The notes under the pieces were generated by a model, which made no database searches, was not told the DNA's origin, and was given only the letters and a program-made list of their open reading frames with translations. From NCBI GenBank assembly GCA_019391515.1, contig JAHXQP010000009.1, positions 124,001 to 188,000 on the forward strand: 64,000 bases of DNA, given 5' to 3'. This DNA comes from Clostridiaceae bacterium. GTDB lineage: Bacteria > Bacillota > Clostridia > Tissierellales > Sporanaerobacteraceae. Shown here piece after piece: positions 9,629-18,082 of this stretch (positions are counted from its first letter, which is position 1; each line of letters opens with the position of its first letter). Made by a program: the position numbers and the translations under genes.

Positions 9629-11086
9629 ATGACTTATGTAATGGGGGCCTTTAAGTGGATTTTACAAAATATACTTCTACTTAATATTTTATTTGCTGTA
9701 CTTTTAGTATTTTTTGAAAGGAGAAATCCTACTACAACTTGGCTTTGGCTTATGATATTGTTTTTCTTGCCAGGCATTGGGTTTATACTTTATTTGTTCA
9801 TAGGTCAAGATTTAAGAAAGAAAAAAATATTTAAAGTAAAAGAAGAAGAGGATAGATATCTTAAAAATTTAGCAGCTATTCAAGAAGAAAATATTGAGCG
9901 AGAAGAGTTAAATTTTAATGATCCCAAAGTTAAAGAATATAAAGATATTATTCAATTCCATTTAATGAGTACTGATGCTGTTTTTACTCAAGATAATGAA
10001 GTAGAACTCTATTTTTCTGGAAAAGATAAGTTTAACGCATTATTGAACAGTATAAATAGAAGCAAAAAATACATACATATAGAATATTATATTATTAGAA
10101 ATGATAATTTAGGGATTGAAATAATAAATGAATTAACTAAAAAGGCTAAAGAAGGAATAGAGGTCAAATTTCTATATGACGGAATGGGAGGAAGAAGTTT
10201 ACCTAGGAACTTTTTTAGAGAATTAATCGAAGCTGGAGGAGAAGTAGCTTGTTTTTTCCCACCTTTTTCACCAACTTTAAGTACTAGAATCAACTATAGA
10301 AATCATAGAAAAATATGTATTATTGATGGAGAAGAAGCTTATGTAGGTGGTTTTAATATTGGAGATGAGTATTTAGGAAAATCTAAGAAATTTGGATATT
10401 GGAGAGATACTCATTGCAAAATTAAAGGGAGTGCCATACATGGCCTTGAGTGGAGGTTTTTGTTAGATTGGAAATTTGCAGCCCAAGAAGAAATTCAAAA
10501 TATGGAGAAGTATTTTGGTAAAAAGGATTCAAAGGGCAAAACAGGAGTGCAAATAGTTTCATCAGGTCCTGACTCAAAATGGACTAGCATAAAAGACGGT
10601 TATTTTAAAATGATAATAAATGCTAGAGATAAAGTATATATTCAAACGCCTTATTTTATCCCAGATGACAGTATATTAGAAGCATTGAGAGTAGCAGGAC
10701 TTTCTGGAGTGGATGTAAGAATTATAATACCTTCTAAACCAGATCATCCCTTTGTATATTGGGCTAGTTTATCTTATATGGGAGAGCTATTAAAGGCAGG
10801 AGTAAGATTTTATACCTATGAAAATGGTTTTATCCATAGCAAAGTGGTTCTAATGGATGATGTAGTTTCTTCAGTAGGAACAGCTAATTTAGATATTAGA
10901 AGTTTTAAGCTTAATTTTGAAGTTAATGCATTTATATATGATGAAAAAGTAAATAATGAAATAGTAGATCAGTTTATTAGAGATTTGGATAGATGTAAAG
11001 AAGTTACAATAGAAGAATATGAGAAACGTTCTTATATTATAAAAGTTAAGGAATCTATTTCAAGGTTACTTTCTCCAATCCTATAA
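9629..11086 (+). CDS. cls: Cardiolipin synthase (phospholipase D type)
   Basis: The enzyme condenses two phosphatidylglycerol molecules into cardiolipin and glycerol at the membrane. The 485-aa protein has two N-terminal transmembrane helices (about residues 8-25 and 36-58), then two HKD catalytic motifs starting at His226 (HRKICIIDG) and His403 (HSKVVLMDD), the arrangement of bacterial Cls proteins. The start ATG is preceded by TAGGTGAT. The lipoprotein gene follows 46 bases later and may be cotranscribed. Confidence 0.93.
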   Translation: MTYVMGAFKWILQNILLLNILFAVLLVFFERRNPTTTWLWLMILFFLPGIGFILYLFIGQDLRKKKIFKVKEEEDRYLKNLAAIQEENIEREELNFNDPKVKEYKDIIQFHLMSTDAVFTQDNEVELYFSGKDKFNALLNSINRSKKYIHIEYYIIRNDNLGIEIINELTKKAKEGIEVKFLYDGMGGRSLPRNFFRELIEAGGEVACFFPPFSPTLSTRINYRNHRKICIIDGEEAYVGGFNIGDEYLGKSKKFGYWRDTHCKIKGSAIHGLEWRFLLDWKFAAQEEIQNMEKYFGKKDSKGKTGVQIVSSGPDSKWTSIKDGYFKMIINARDKVYIQTPYFIPDDSILEALRVAGLSGVDVRIIIPSKPDHPFVYWASLSYMGELLKAGVRFYTYENGFIHSKVVLMDDVVSSVGTANLDIRSFKLNFEVNAFIYDEKVNNEIVDQFIRDLDRCKEVTIEEYEKRSYIIKVKESISRLLSPIL

Positions 11087-11132
11087 CATAAAATTAATGC
11101 CTCTGGATATACTAAATTTGAGGTGGTAAAAA

Positions 11133-11927
11133 TTGAATAAAAATATCAAGATTTTGTCGTTTTTTTTAATATTATCTCTCCTTCTATCTTCCTGTTCAAA
11201 AAAACCAGAGAAAAAACCTACAACTTATGAAAAAAAAGAAAATGCTCCACAAAATTTAAATAAAATTTATGAAAATACAAATCTTATTTTAAAAGATATA
11301 GAAGAGATAAGTAAAGCTTCTGTTGAAACTGAGCAAGAAGAAGTAAAATTAAATGAAGAAAAATCTAAATCAGAAGAAAAGAGTAAGAAAGAATCTAAGG
11401 AAGAAAAATTAAAAAAGTTATGGAAAGGTATAGACAAAAATATTGAAAATATACATAAGGATTGGAATAATTATGAAATAGAAGGAATGAAAAAAATAGG
11501 GGATACAAATAGTATTGGTAAATTTGAAGAAAGTTTAAATGATTTTACAGTATCTATTGAAAATAGAGATCATTTAGATATTATAAGCAGTGGTAGCAAA
11601 GTACTTTTTCATATGTCCCCATTTTTTGACATATATAAAGATGAAATAAAAGGCGATATAAGTAGAATAAAATATTATGTTTATCAGGGATATATTCTAG
11701 GGGATAAAGGAGAAAAAGAAAAGGCTATAAACTTTATTTCTCAAGGTGAAGCAAATCTAAATAGTATTAGGCAAAAAATAGAAAATGATAAAAATAAATT
11801 AAAGATTTTAGAAAAATTAACTTTATCTCTTAATGATATGAAAAAATCTATTGAAAAGGAAAGTGTTAGTCTTTTTAAAATAAAAAGAGATATAGTACTA
11901 AACAATTTAAAAAAATTAGAAGAATAA
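11133..11927 (+). CDS. Lys/Glu-rich lipoprotein of unknown function
   Basis: The 264-aa protein has a lipoprotein signal peptide: a short basic N-terminus, a hydrophobic stretch and the lipobox LLSSC with the acylated Cys at about residue 21. It should be anchored to the outer face of the membrane. The mature part is very rich in Lys and Glu and predicted helical, with a charged low-complexity segment around residues 68-95. I recognise no family. It starts with TTG after GAGGTGG, and the next gene follows 29 bases later, so it is probably in an operon with the aminotransferase-like gene. Confidence 0.75.
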   Translation: MNKNIKILSFFLILSLLLSSCSKKPEKKPTTYEKKENAPQNLNKIYENTNLILKDIEEISKASVETEQEEVKLNEEKSKSEEKSKKESKEEKLKKLWKGIDKNIENIHKDWNNYEIEGMKKIGDTNSIGKFEESLNDFTVSIENRDHLDIISSGSKVLFHMSPFFDIYKDEIKGDISRIKYYVYQGYILGDKGEKEKAINFISQGEANLNSIRQKIENDKNKLKILEKLTLSLNDMKKSIEKESVSLFKIKRDIVLNNLKKLEE

Positions 11928-11956
11928 TATAATTATATATTTAGGGGGAATGTAAT

Positions 11957-12799
11957 TTGAAAAAAGAAGCAGTTAAAGATTATTTTATAATCAATGGAGA
12001 ATTGATCTCTACAAAAAATATGGAGATTTTTGAGAGTATAAATAAACCTTATATTTATGAAGTTATTAGAGTTATTGAAGGAGTACCATTATTTCTAGAA
12101 GAACACTTAGATAGAATGGAAAAAACAGCAAAGCTCATGGATTATAATATAGATAAAACAGAAATCGAAATAAGAAAAGATATAAAAAGGCTTATACAAC
12201 AAAATCAAGTTAAAAATTCAAATATTAAATTATTATGTTTAGATGTAGATGGAAAAGGTCAGGTGTTTTTAACTTATTTTATTGAAAGCTATTATCCAAA
12301 GGATGAAGTTTATAATGAAGGAGTACATACTACATTATATAACTTTGGAATAGAGGATCCAAATGCTAAAATGTCCGATGTCTCTTTTGGAGAAAGGGTA
12401 GATAAAAAAATAAAAAACAAAAATGCCTTTGAAGCTCTTCTTGTGAATAAAGATGGTAATATCACTAAAGGTAGTAGATTTGATATGTTTTTTGTTAGAT
12501 GTCAAAATATTTATACAGTACCTGATGAAAAAATATTATTAGAGGTTACAAGAAATCGTATTATTAATATATGTGAAAAATTAAACTTAGAATTAATAGA
12601 GGAAACTATTCATGTGGAAGATTTATATAAGATAGATGGAGGATTTATGATAGGGACTTTAATAAACGTTATACCAATTAAATCCGTTGATGAATTTACC
12701 TATGAATCTGTATCAGATCCAATAATTAATAAAATAAAGGATATGTATTTAAAGGAAATAAAAGATTATATTGATATTAACAAACTAGATTGGATATAA
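11957..12799 (+). CDS. Aminotransferase class IV (PLP fold-type IV) family protein, possibly degenerate
   Basis: The 280-aa protein aligns along its length with branched-chain/D-amino-acid aminotransferases and ADC lyases: an N-terminal PYIYEVIRVIEGVPLFLEEHLDRM block, a candidate PLP Lys138 (PNAKMS) and the later FEALLVNKDGNIT block. At the position of the usual Glu that contacts the PLP ring nitrogen (T/A-E-G-S) it has Lys171 (TKGS), and the following N-x-F is changed to D-M-F. Activity is therefore uncertain. The TTG start follows AGGGGGAATG. The neighbours, a lipoprotein and a flippase-like protein, do not point to a substrate. Confidence 0.7.
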   Translation: MKKEAVKDYFIINGELISTKNMEIFESINKPYIYEVIRVIEGVPLFLEEHLDRMEKTAKLMDYNIDKTEIEIRKDIKRLIQQNQVKNSNIKLLCLDVDGKGQVFLTYFIESYYPKDEVYNEGVHTTLYNFGIEDPNAKMSDVSFGERVDKKIKNKNAFEALLVNKDGNITKGSRFDMFFVRCQNIYTVPDEKILLEVTRNRIINICEKLNLELIEETIHVEDLYKIDGGFMIGTLINVIPIKSVDEFTYESVSDPIINKIKDMYLKEIKDYIDINKLDWI

Positions 12800-12918
12800 A
12801 AAAACTTTACTATTTTTCCAAAAGTATTATACTATAATAGTGATAAATATTTAATATTATCTGAGTAGAGAAATTTAAAACATCTTATAATACTGATATT
12901 TAGAAGGTTGTGAAACAT

Positions 12919-13941
12919 ATGGAAAATAGGAAAATAAATTATGTATTTATAGCAATAATTATAGGAATAACTTTAATAATTATATTGACTAGTGAAGGGT
13001 TAAAGGATTTACCTGAACTTTTAATTAATACTAATACAATGTATTTAATTATAGCTTTAATCATGATGTTAGGAGATTGGATATTTGATGGTATGATCTT
13101 AAATCTTATAACTAGAAGGGTTCATGGTGATGTTAAGTTTTTAAAATCATTAAAGATAGCCATTATAGGTCAATATTACAGTGCCATAACTCCTTTTTCT
13201 ACAGGAGGACAACCAGTTCAAGTGTATCTTATGTCCAAAGAAGATATATCTGTACCTAAAGGTTCGTTGATTCTATTTAATAAATTTATAATATATCAAA
13301 TGGCTGTCACTCTTTATTCATTAACTATGTTCATGTTAAAGTTAAACTTTATATTCAATAATGCAAGAACTGCAGTACCTTTTGTTGTAATAGGCTTTAT
13401 ACTAAATCTTTTAGTATTAACTGGCATTGTTTTATTATTTTATAAACCTGAATGGATAAAACCCGTGGTTCTACATGTCTATAAGGTTTTAAATAAGATA
13501 GGAATTATGAGAGATACACAAAAGTATATAGACAGACTAGATACATCTATGGAAGAATATATGCAAAGTGTAAAAAAGATTAAAGAAGATAAAAAAACTA
13601 GTATGGAATTGCTTATACTGACTTTCATACAGTTAACATTTTATTTTAGTATAACCTATTTTATTTATTTGGCACTAGGTTTAACAGAAGCTAGTTTTAT
13701 AGATATTATAGCTATACAATCATTAGTTTATATGGCAGCTTCTTATATTCCAACTCCAGGTACAGCAGGAGCTTCAGAAGGCGGTTATTATTTACTATTT
13801 AAACCCTTATTTACGTCTAATCTAATAATATATGCATTATTGCTTTGGAGAACTATATCTTATTATTTTCGAATTTTAATTACTGGTGTTGTAACTTTAA
13901 TAGATTATATAATTAGAAAAAAGAAAAAGATTGCAGCATAA
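12919..13941 (+). CDS. Lysylphosphatidylglycerol synthase TM region/UPF0104 family membrane protein
   Basis: The 340-aa integral membrane protein has about eight hydrophobic segments and resembles the flippase-like N-terminal part of MprF and the YbhN group. Family marks visible are the GQYYSAITPFSTGGQPVQVYL loop and the PTPGTAGASEGG loop near the C-terminus. It lacks the soluble lysyltransferase domain, so lipid translocation or a related role is an inference. The ATG at 12919 is preferred over the GTG at 12910, which sits almost on the AGAAGG site. A terminator follows immediately. Confidence 0.85.
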   Translation: MENRKINYVFIAIIIGITLIIILTSEGLKDLPELLINTNTMYLIIALIMMLGDWIFDGMILNLITRRVHGDVKFLKSLKIAIIGQYYSAITPFSTGGQPVQVYLMSKEDISVPKGSLILFNKFIIYQMAVTLYSLTMFMLKLNFIFNNARTAVPFVVIGFILNLLVLTGIVLLFYKPEWIKPVVLHVYKVLNKIGIMRDTQKYIDRLDTSMEEYMQSVKKIKEDKKTSMELLILTFIQLTFYFSITYFIYLALGLTEASFIDIIAIQSLVYMAASYIPTPGTAGASEGGYYLLFKPLFTSNLIIYALLLWRTISYYFRILITGVVTLIDYIIRKKKKIAA

Positions 13942-13976
13942 AAAACTGGTACAAAATTTTTGTATCAGTTTTTTAA
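13940..13976 (+). terminator. Intrinsic terminator after the UPF0104 gene
   Basis: The stem is AAAAACTGGTACAAA/TTGTATCAGTTTTT with one wobble, followed by T residues. Confidence 0.8.
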
Positions 13977-14432
13977 AAAAATTGATATTGTATTAATATT
14001 TAATTCAATTATTTTAGAATTATATCAATGTTTTTTATAATAAAAATTGAAGTATGTTCGTATTTATCATAAAATTTAATTTTAGTATATTTATTTCAAT
14101 TTTTTCTAAAAAATTAAAAATGAAAAAAATTGAAGGAATTACAAGTAATTATATTGGAAAAATAAGTTTATTGGAGATAAACGCTTAATTCAGATGTGGA
14201 TTTTTTATTTTATATTGTTATAATGTAAAAAGATATAAGAAATGTAAATCAAATAGACTAATAACAGAAAAGACATTTCCAGATTATGTAATATATGATA
14301 TAATAATATTAATGCGTGTGAATTTTAGAGAGGCATCTCAAAATATTAGTATATACTTTCAATTTATTTTGATTTTAAATAAAAATGAAAGATAATATTT
14401 TTATTAATAAAAAAAGTGAGGGAATGGGGATC
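13977..14432. other. Long AT-rich non-coding interval before the Spo0E-like gene
   Basis: I find no credible gene, RNA or classical riboswitch here. Near the end lies a possible sigma-A -10 (TATAAT in ATATGATATAATAAT at about 14297-14311), with a poor -35. The rest is A/T homopolymer-rich spacer. Confidence 0.4.
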
Positions 14433-14618
14433 ATGAATGAAAGAGTGTATTTAAATGATTTGAAAAGTGAAATTGAAGTTAAAAGACAAGAACTTAATAG
14501 ACTTGTTATAGGAAGCATTGACAAAAATAAAATTCTTAAGTTTAGTATGGAGTTGGACAAGTTAATATATCAATATTGTAATCTTGAAAGGAAAAATAAA
14601 AAAAGGGCAGAATGTTAG
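14433..14618 (+). CDS. Spo0E-like aspartyl-phosphate phosphatase
   Basis: Spo0E-family proteins dephosphorylate Spo0A~P and so delay sporulation. The 61-aa product is a two-helix protein with the family signature S-x-E-L-D-x-L-I-x-x-Y, seen here as SMELDKLIYQY. The ATG at 14433 is chosen because GAGGG lies 10 bases upstream and because it gives the usual family length; in-frame ATGs at 14385 and 14424 are less well placed. It is monocistronic, with a terminator hairpin that overlaps its stop. Its presence suggests a spore-forming host. Confidence 0.88.
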   Translation: MNERVYLNDLKSEIEVKRQELNRLVIGSIDKNKILKFSMELDKLIYQYCNLERKNKKRAEC

Positions 14619-14632
14619 ATCTGCTCTTTTTT
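14600..14632 (+). terminator. Intrinsic terminator overlapping the Spo0E-like gene stop
   Basis: The stem AAAGGGCAGA/TCTGCTCTTT is followed by T residues; the stop codon lies in the loop. Confidence 0.8.
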
Positions 14633-14702
14633 ACTAATCTGGAGTGATATTTTAAGTATATTGAAATTAATTTTTCATTATAGCATATAATTATAGTATA
14701 TA

Positions 14703-14798
14703 TTATCCTCCGGAATAGATTATTAAAAATAAAATTAGTGCAACAACAATAGCAATAATGGCATAAAAAATCTTTTTCTTAACAAAGAAAAATTTCAT
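14703..14798 (-). CDS. Predicted 31-aa single-span membrane microprotein
   Basis: This short frame begins with ATG behind a strong AAGGGGTGAA ribosome binding site at a normal distance. It encodes a basic start (MKFFFVKKK) followed by a continuous hydrophobic helix of about 18 residues and a short YSGG tail. The layout is that of a small bitopic membrane protein. The N-terminus faintly recalls the membrane anchor of PdaB-type polysaccharide deacetylases, but no catalytic domain follows. I recognise no family. It stands alone on the minus strand between the Spo0E-like and DegV genes. Confidence 0.55.
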   Translation of the reverse strand: MKFFFVKKKIFYAIIAIVVALILFLIIYSGG

Positions 14799-14938
14799 AG
14801 GTTCACCCCTTAAAACTAACTAGTCACAGTATAATCTATTCTTTGGAACTATTATATATTACTAATATTTTTAGTTATAAGATTTACATAGGTAAATTAA
14901 TATATTATAATTGAGTATGAGAAATGGGGGGATTTATA

Positions 14939-15814
14939 ATGGCAGTAAAAATTTTATCTGATAGTGCATGCGATCTGCCAAAGAAAATTTTAGATGAATA
15001 TAATATTGATATTTTGCCAATATTAGTCAATAAAGACGATAGAGAGTACTTAGATGGAGAAACTTTAGATCCAATGAAACTTTATGAAGATATGAGAAAT
15101 GGAGAGGTTTACAAAACTGCTCAAATACCGCCTAGGGTATTTGAAAAAAAATTTGAAGAAATAGCTAAGAGTGGAGAAAGCACTATATATATTTGTTTTT
15201 CATCAGGATTATCTGGCACATATCAAAGCGCAGTAATAACTAAAGAAGCAATAAAAGAAAAATATCCAGATTTAGATTTGGATATAGTAGATTCAAAATC
15301 TGCTTCTGTTGGATTTGGTTTATTAGTATACAAAGCTGCTCAGCTGGCTAAGGAAGGGAAGCCTAAAGAAGATATACTTAAAACATTAGATTTTTATGTA
15401 GATCATATTGAGCATATTTTTACAGTAGATGATTTGGAGTATCTATTTAGAGGTGGAAGAGTTTCAAGAGCCCAAGCTATTGTAGGGGGACTTTTGAACA
15501 TAAAACCTATTCTAGATATTCCAGAGGATGGTACATTACGTCCTGTTGAAAAAGTAAGAGGGAGAAATAAAGTCCTTAAGAGAATGATAGAGATAATGGA
15601 AGAACGTGGTGGAGATGCAGATCTTAAGAATCAAACTATAGGAATAAATCATGGAGATGACATAGAAGGAGCAATGAAATTAAAGAAAATGATTGAAGAG
15701 AAATATGGTTGCACAGATTTTGTTATAAATATTATAGGTTGTGCCATAGGAGCACATTCAGGTCCAGGAACATTATCAGTATTCTTTTTAAATGAAAGGC
15801 CAAGTCAGGATTAA
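14939..15814 (+). CDS. DegV family fatty-acid-binding protein
   Basis: DegV/FakB-type proteins bind a fatty acid and present it to the kinase FakA for incorporation into phospholipid. The 291-aa protein shows the N-terminal DSACDLP motif, the central CFSSGLSGTYQSA block, YLFRGGRVSRAQA and the C-terminal IGAHSGPGTLSVFF signature. The ATG at 14939 follows a GGGGGG site; the upstream in-frame ATG at 14924 precedes that site and is rejected. No fakA homologue is adjacent. A terminator overlaps the stop. Confidence 0.92.
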   Translation: MAVKILSDSACDLPKKILDEYNIDILPILVNKDDREYLDGETLDPMKLYEDMRNGEVYKTAQIPPRVFEKKFEEIAKSGESTIYICFSSGLSGTYQSAVITKEAIKEKYPDLDLDIVDSKSASVGFGLLVYKAAQLAKEGKPKEDILKTLDFYVDHIEHIFTVDDLEYLFRGGRVSRAQAIVGGLLNIKPILDIPEDGTLRPVEKVRGRNKVLKRMIEIMEERGGDADLKNQTIGINHGDDIEGAMKLKKMIEEKYGCTDFVINIIGCAIGAHSGPGTLSVFFLNERPSQD

Positions 15815-15831
15815 TTTCCTGACTTTTTCAT
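15804..15831 (+). terminator. Intrinsic terminator after the DegV gene
   Basis: The stem AAGTCAGGA/TTCCTGACTT is followed by a T run; the stop codon lies at the loop. Confidence 0.8.
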
Positions 15832-15849
15832 AAAAATATTAAAATGTAC

Positions 15850-15878
15850 TAGACAAAACACAAATATAGTAGTATAAT
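15850..15878 (+). promoter_or_regulatory. Sigma-A promoter of tRNA-Lys
   Basis: TAGACA, a 17-base spacer, then TATAAT, ending 20 bases before the first base of the tRNA. Confidence 0.75.
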
Positions 15879-15898
15879 AAATAATGTCATTTGGTTCT

Positions 15899-15974
15899 GC
15901 ACCTTTAGCTCAGTTGGTAGAGCAACTGACTCTTAATCAGTGGGCCCAGGGTTCGAGTCCCTGAAGGTGCACCA
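15899..15974 (+). tRNA. tRNA-Lys (anticodon CTT), CCA encoded
   Basis: The acceptor arms GCACCTT/AAGGTGC pair perfectly. The D loop contains AGCTCAGTTGGTAGAGC, the anticodon stem is ACTGA/TCAGT with loop CTCTTAA (anticodon CTT, reads AAG), and the T arm is CAGGG-TTCGAGT-CCCTG. The discriminator is A and CCA follows in the DNA. It has its own promoter and terminator, so it is a single-tRNA unit. Confidence 0.97.
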
Positions 15975-15980
15975 GGTTAA

Positions 15981-16013
15981 AACTTTATAATCATAATGGT
16001 TATAAAGTTTTTT
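15981..16013 (+). terminator. Intrinsic terminator after tRNA-Lys
   Basis: The stem AACTTTATAA/TTATAAAGTT is followed by seven T residues. Confidence 0.8.
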
Positions 16014-16057
16014 TATGTTTTGAAATAGATTTACATAATGCTATGGGTTTTATATAT

Positions 16058-16101
16058 AAAAATCAGCTAGAACTTCCATGGAAGTTCTAGCTGATTTTTT
16101 G
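16058..16101. terminator. Long perfect palindrome, terminator for the minus-strand small ORF
   Basis: AAAATCAGCTAGAACTTC and its exact complement form a near loop-less 18-bp hairpin with T/A tails. It sits immediately downstream of the 27-codon minus-strand ORF and separates it from the tRNA unit. Confidence 0.8.
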
Positions 16102-16185
16102 CTATCCTTCTTCCTTATTATCTTTTTTGCTTTTACTACTTTTATTCTTTTTGGAACCACCTTTTTTACCTTTATTTTTTGCCAC
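16102..16185 (-). CDS. Predicted 27-aa very basic microprotein
   Basis: The frame starts with GTG, 11 bases after a full GGAGG site. The 27-residue product contains about ten Lys plus several Gly, Ser and Asn (KNKGKKGGSKKNK, then SKSKKDNKEEG) and no hydrophobic core. A strong terminator palindrome follows the stop by 1 base, giving a complete small transcription unit. The composition suggests an unstructured nucleic-acid-binding peptide, but that is only inference. The ribosome binding site spacing is somewhat long, so expression is not certain. Confidence 0.45.
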   Translation of the reverse strand: MAKNKGKKGGSKKNKSSKSKKDNKEEG

Positions 16186-16260
16186 TTTATACTCTACCTC
16201 CTTGAAAGTGTATTTTATTCTAAATATAGTATTTCACTATTTACAAAAATAATGTAAAAA

Positions 16261-16289
16261 TTGAGCTAAAACTTTAAATATAGTAAAAT
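16261..16289 (+). promoter_or_regulatory. Possible sigma-A promoter of prdR
   Basis: TTGAGC, a 17-base spacer, then TAAAAT, 30 bases before the prdR start. Both hexamers match only partly. Confidence 0.45.
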
Positions 16290-16319
16290 GTTAGTAGTAT
16301 ATAAAAAAGAGGTGTTAGT

Positions 16320-18062
16320 ATGTTTCTTCAATCCTATAGTATTCCAGTAAAAGATATAATGAGTAAAGATATTTTTATATTAGAGGAAGTAGAATCTATA
16401 GACAATGCAATAAACTACCTTTTTCATAATGTAAAAAAGGAAGTAATAGTTTGTAATAGTTCATCCTATATAAAAGGTATAATAACTATGGCAGATGTAC
16501 ATAAACTTATGGACAAAAATATTATAGAAAGTTCTTTAAGAAAAGCAATGATAAAAGATATAATATATGTTAATCCTAGTGAAAGCTTATCAAATTGTAG
16601 AAATCTTATGTTGGAAAATAAAGTGGGAAGGCTTCCTGTAATTAAAGATAGAAAAGTTATTGGAATAGTTAGGGAAGAACATATTAGAGATTATTTTTAT
16701 AAAGGAGTAGAAGAATCAGAATTAGCCCTTAAACATATCTTCAATAATATTCATGAGGGACTATGCGTTTTAGATAGTAGAGGTAGAGTAATCATATGGA
16801 ATAAGAATGCTGAAAAGTTATATGGAGTAAAAGAAAAAAGTATAAAAGGAAAATATTTAAAGAGATATTTTCCAAATGCTATTGATTTAGAAATATTTGA
16901 TACTAAAAAAAGTGTAAAAAATGCATACCATTCGCCCAAAGAAGGTTACCACGTAATAATAAGTGCTTCTCCTATTATTATAAATGAAAAGTTATATGGG
17001 GTTGTAAGTACGGAAAAAGATATATCTGAAGTTGAAGAATTACAAAGCGAATTAAAAAAGGCAGAAGAAAGATTAGAAGTATTAGAAAGACAAATTAAAA
17101 GAAAATCAAAAGATCCTTTTGAAAAAATAATTGGAAATAGTAAGAAGATACAAGAAAAAATAGCCATATCTAAACAAATAGCACCTTCTAATGTAGCCAT
17201 ATTGATAACAGGAGAAAGTGGTACAGGAAAGGAAGAATTTGCAAAAGCAATACACTATTATAGTGGAGTTTCAGGAGAATTTGTACCTGTAAATTGTAGC
17301 GCTATTCCTTCTGAACTTTTTGAATCAGAGTTTTTTGGATATGAAAAAGGAGCTTTTACTGGCGCTAGAAATGAAGGAAAGATAGGTTTCTTTGAGCAGG
17401 CTAAAAATGGAACTTTATTTTTAGATGAAATAGGAGATTTACCTTTACCTATGCAAGCTAAACTTTTAAGAGTATTGCAGGATAAAAAGATTAGAAAAGT
17501 AGGTGGAGAAAAATATATACCATTAAATGTAAGGGTTATCTCTGCCACAAACAAAGATCTTTTACAATTAATTAAAAAAGATGAATTTAGAGAAGAACTT
17601 TATTATAGAATAAATGTAGTGGAGATAGAATTACCACCATTGAGAGAAAGAAAAGAAGATATAGTTGTTCTTGTAGATTATTTTATAAAGGAGATTTGTG
17701 CTGAAAATAATAAGTTTATACCTTCATTAGATAGAGAGGTAATGGAGATATTATTACAATACGAGTGGAAAGGAAATATCAGAGAATTAAAAAATGTAAT
17801 AGATTATATGGTAATTATGTCTAATGGGGAAACTATTACAAAAGAGTTTATACCCAAGTATATTTATGTTGAAAACTTTGATGGCTTTATAGAATATGGC
17901 GGTGACTTTTTAGATTTAAATGAATCGGTGAGTAAATTTGAAATAAGCCTTATAAATAAAGCTTTAGAAATCTCTAATGGAAATAAGGCAAAAGCTTCAA
18001 AGTTGTTAAACATTCCTAGAACTACACTTCATTCTAAACTAAAGAAGTATGGTATAGACTAA
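16320..18062 (+). CDS. prdR: PrdR-like sigma-54-dependent activator of the proline reductase operon
   Basis: This enhancer-binding protein activates sigma-54 RNA polymerase. The 580-aa layout is two CBS domains (about 10-120), a PAS sensor (about 135-245), a short coiled coil, an AAA+ domain with Walker A GESGTGKE at 298-305 and the sigma-54 contact loop GAFTGA at 344-349, and a C-terminal Fis-type helix-turn-helix (NGNKAKASKLLNIPRTTLHSKL). The CBS-PAS-AAA-Fis order is that of PrdR of Clostridioides difficile. The start follows AGAGGTG. It lies just upstream of prd genes that have a -24/-12 promoter and paired inverted repeats, which supports the name. Confidence 0.88.
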   Translation: MFLQSYSIPVKDIMSKDIFILEEVESIDNAINYLFHNVKKEVIVCNSSSYIKGIITMADVHKLMDKNIIESSLRKAMIKDIIYVNPSESLSNCRNLMLENKVGRLPVIKDRKVIGIVREEHIRDYFYKGVEESELALKHIFNNIHEGLCVLDSRGRVIIWNKNAEKLYGVKEKSIKGKYLKRYFPNAIDLEIFDTKKSVKNAYHSPKEGYHVIISASPIIINEKLYGVVSTEKDISEVEELQSELKKAEERLEVLERQIKRKSKDPFEKIIGNSKKIQEKIAISKQIAPSNVAILITGESGTGKEEFAKAIHYYSGVSGEFVPVNCSAIPSELFESEFFGYEKGAFTGARNEGKIGFFEQAKNGTLFLDEIGDLPLPMQAKLLRVLQDKKIRKVGGEKYIPLNVRVISATNKDLLQLIKKDEFREELYYRINVVEIELPPLRERKEDIVVLVDYFIKEICAENNKFIPSLDREVMEILLQYEWKGNIRELKNVIDYMVIMSNGETITKEFIPKYIYVENFDGFIEYGGDFLDLNESVSKFEISLINKALEISNGNKAKASKLLNIPRTTLHSKLKKYGID

Positions 18063-18082
18063 AAAATAGAGGGGGATAAGAC

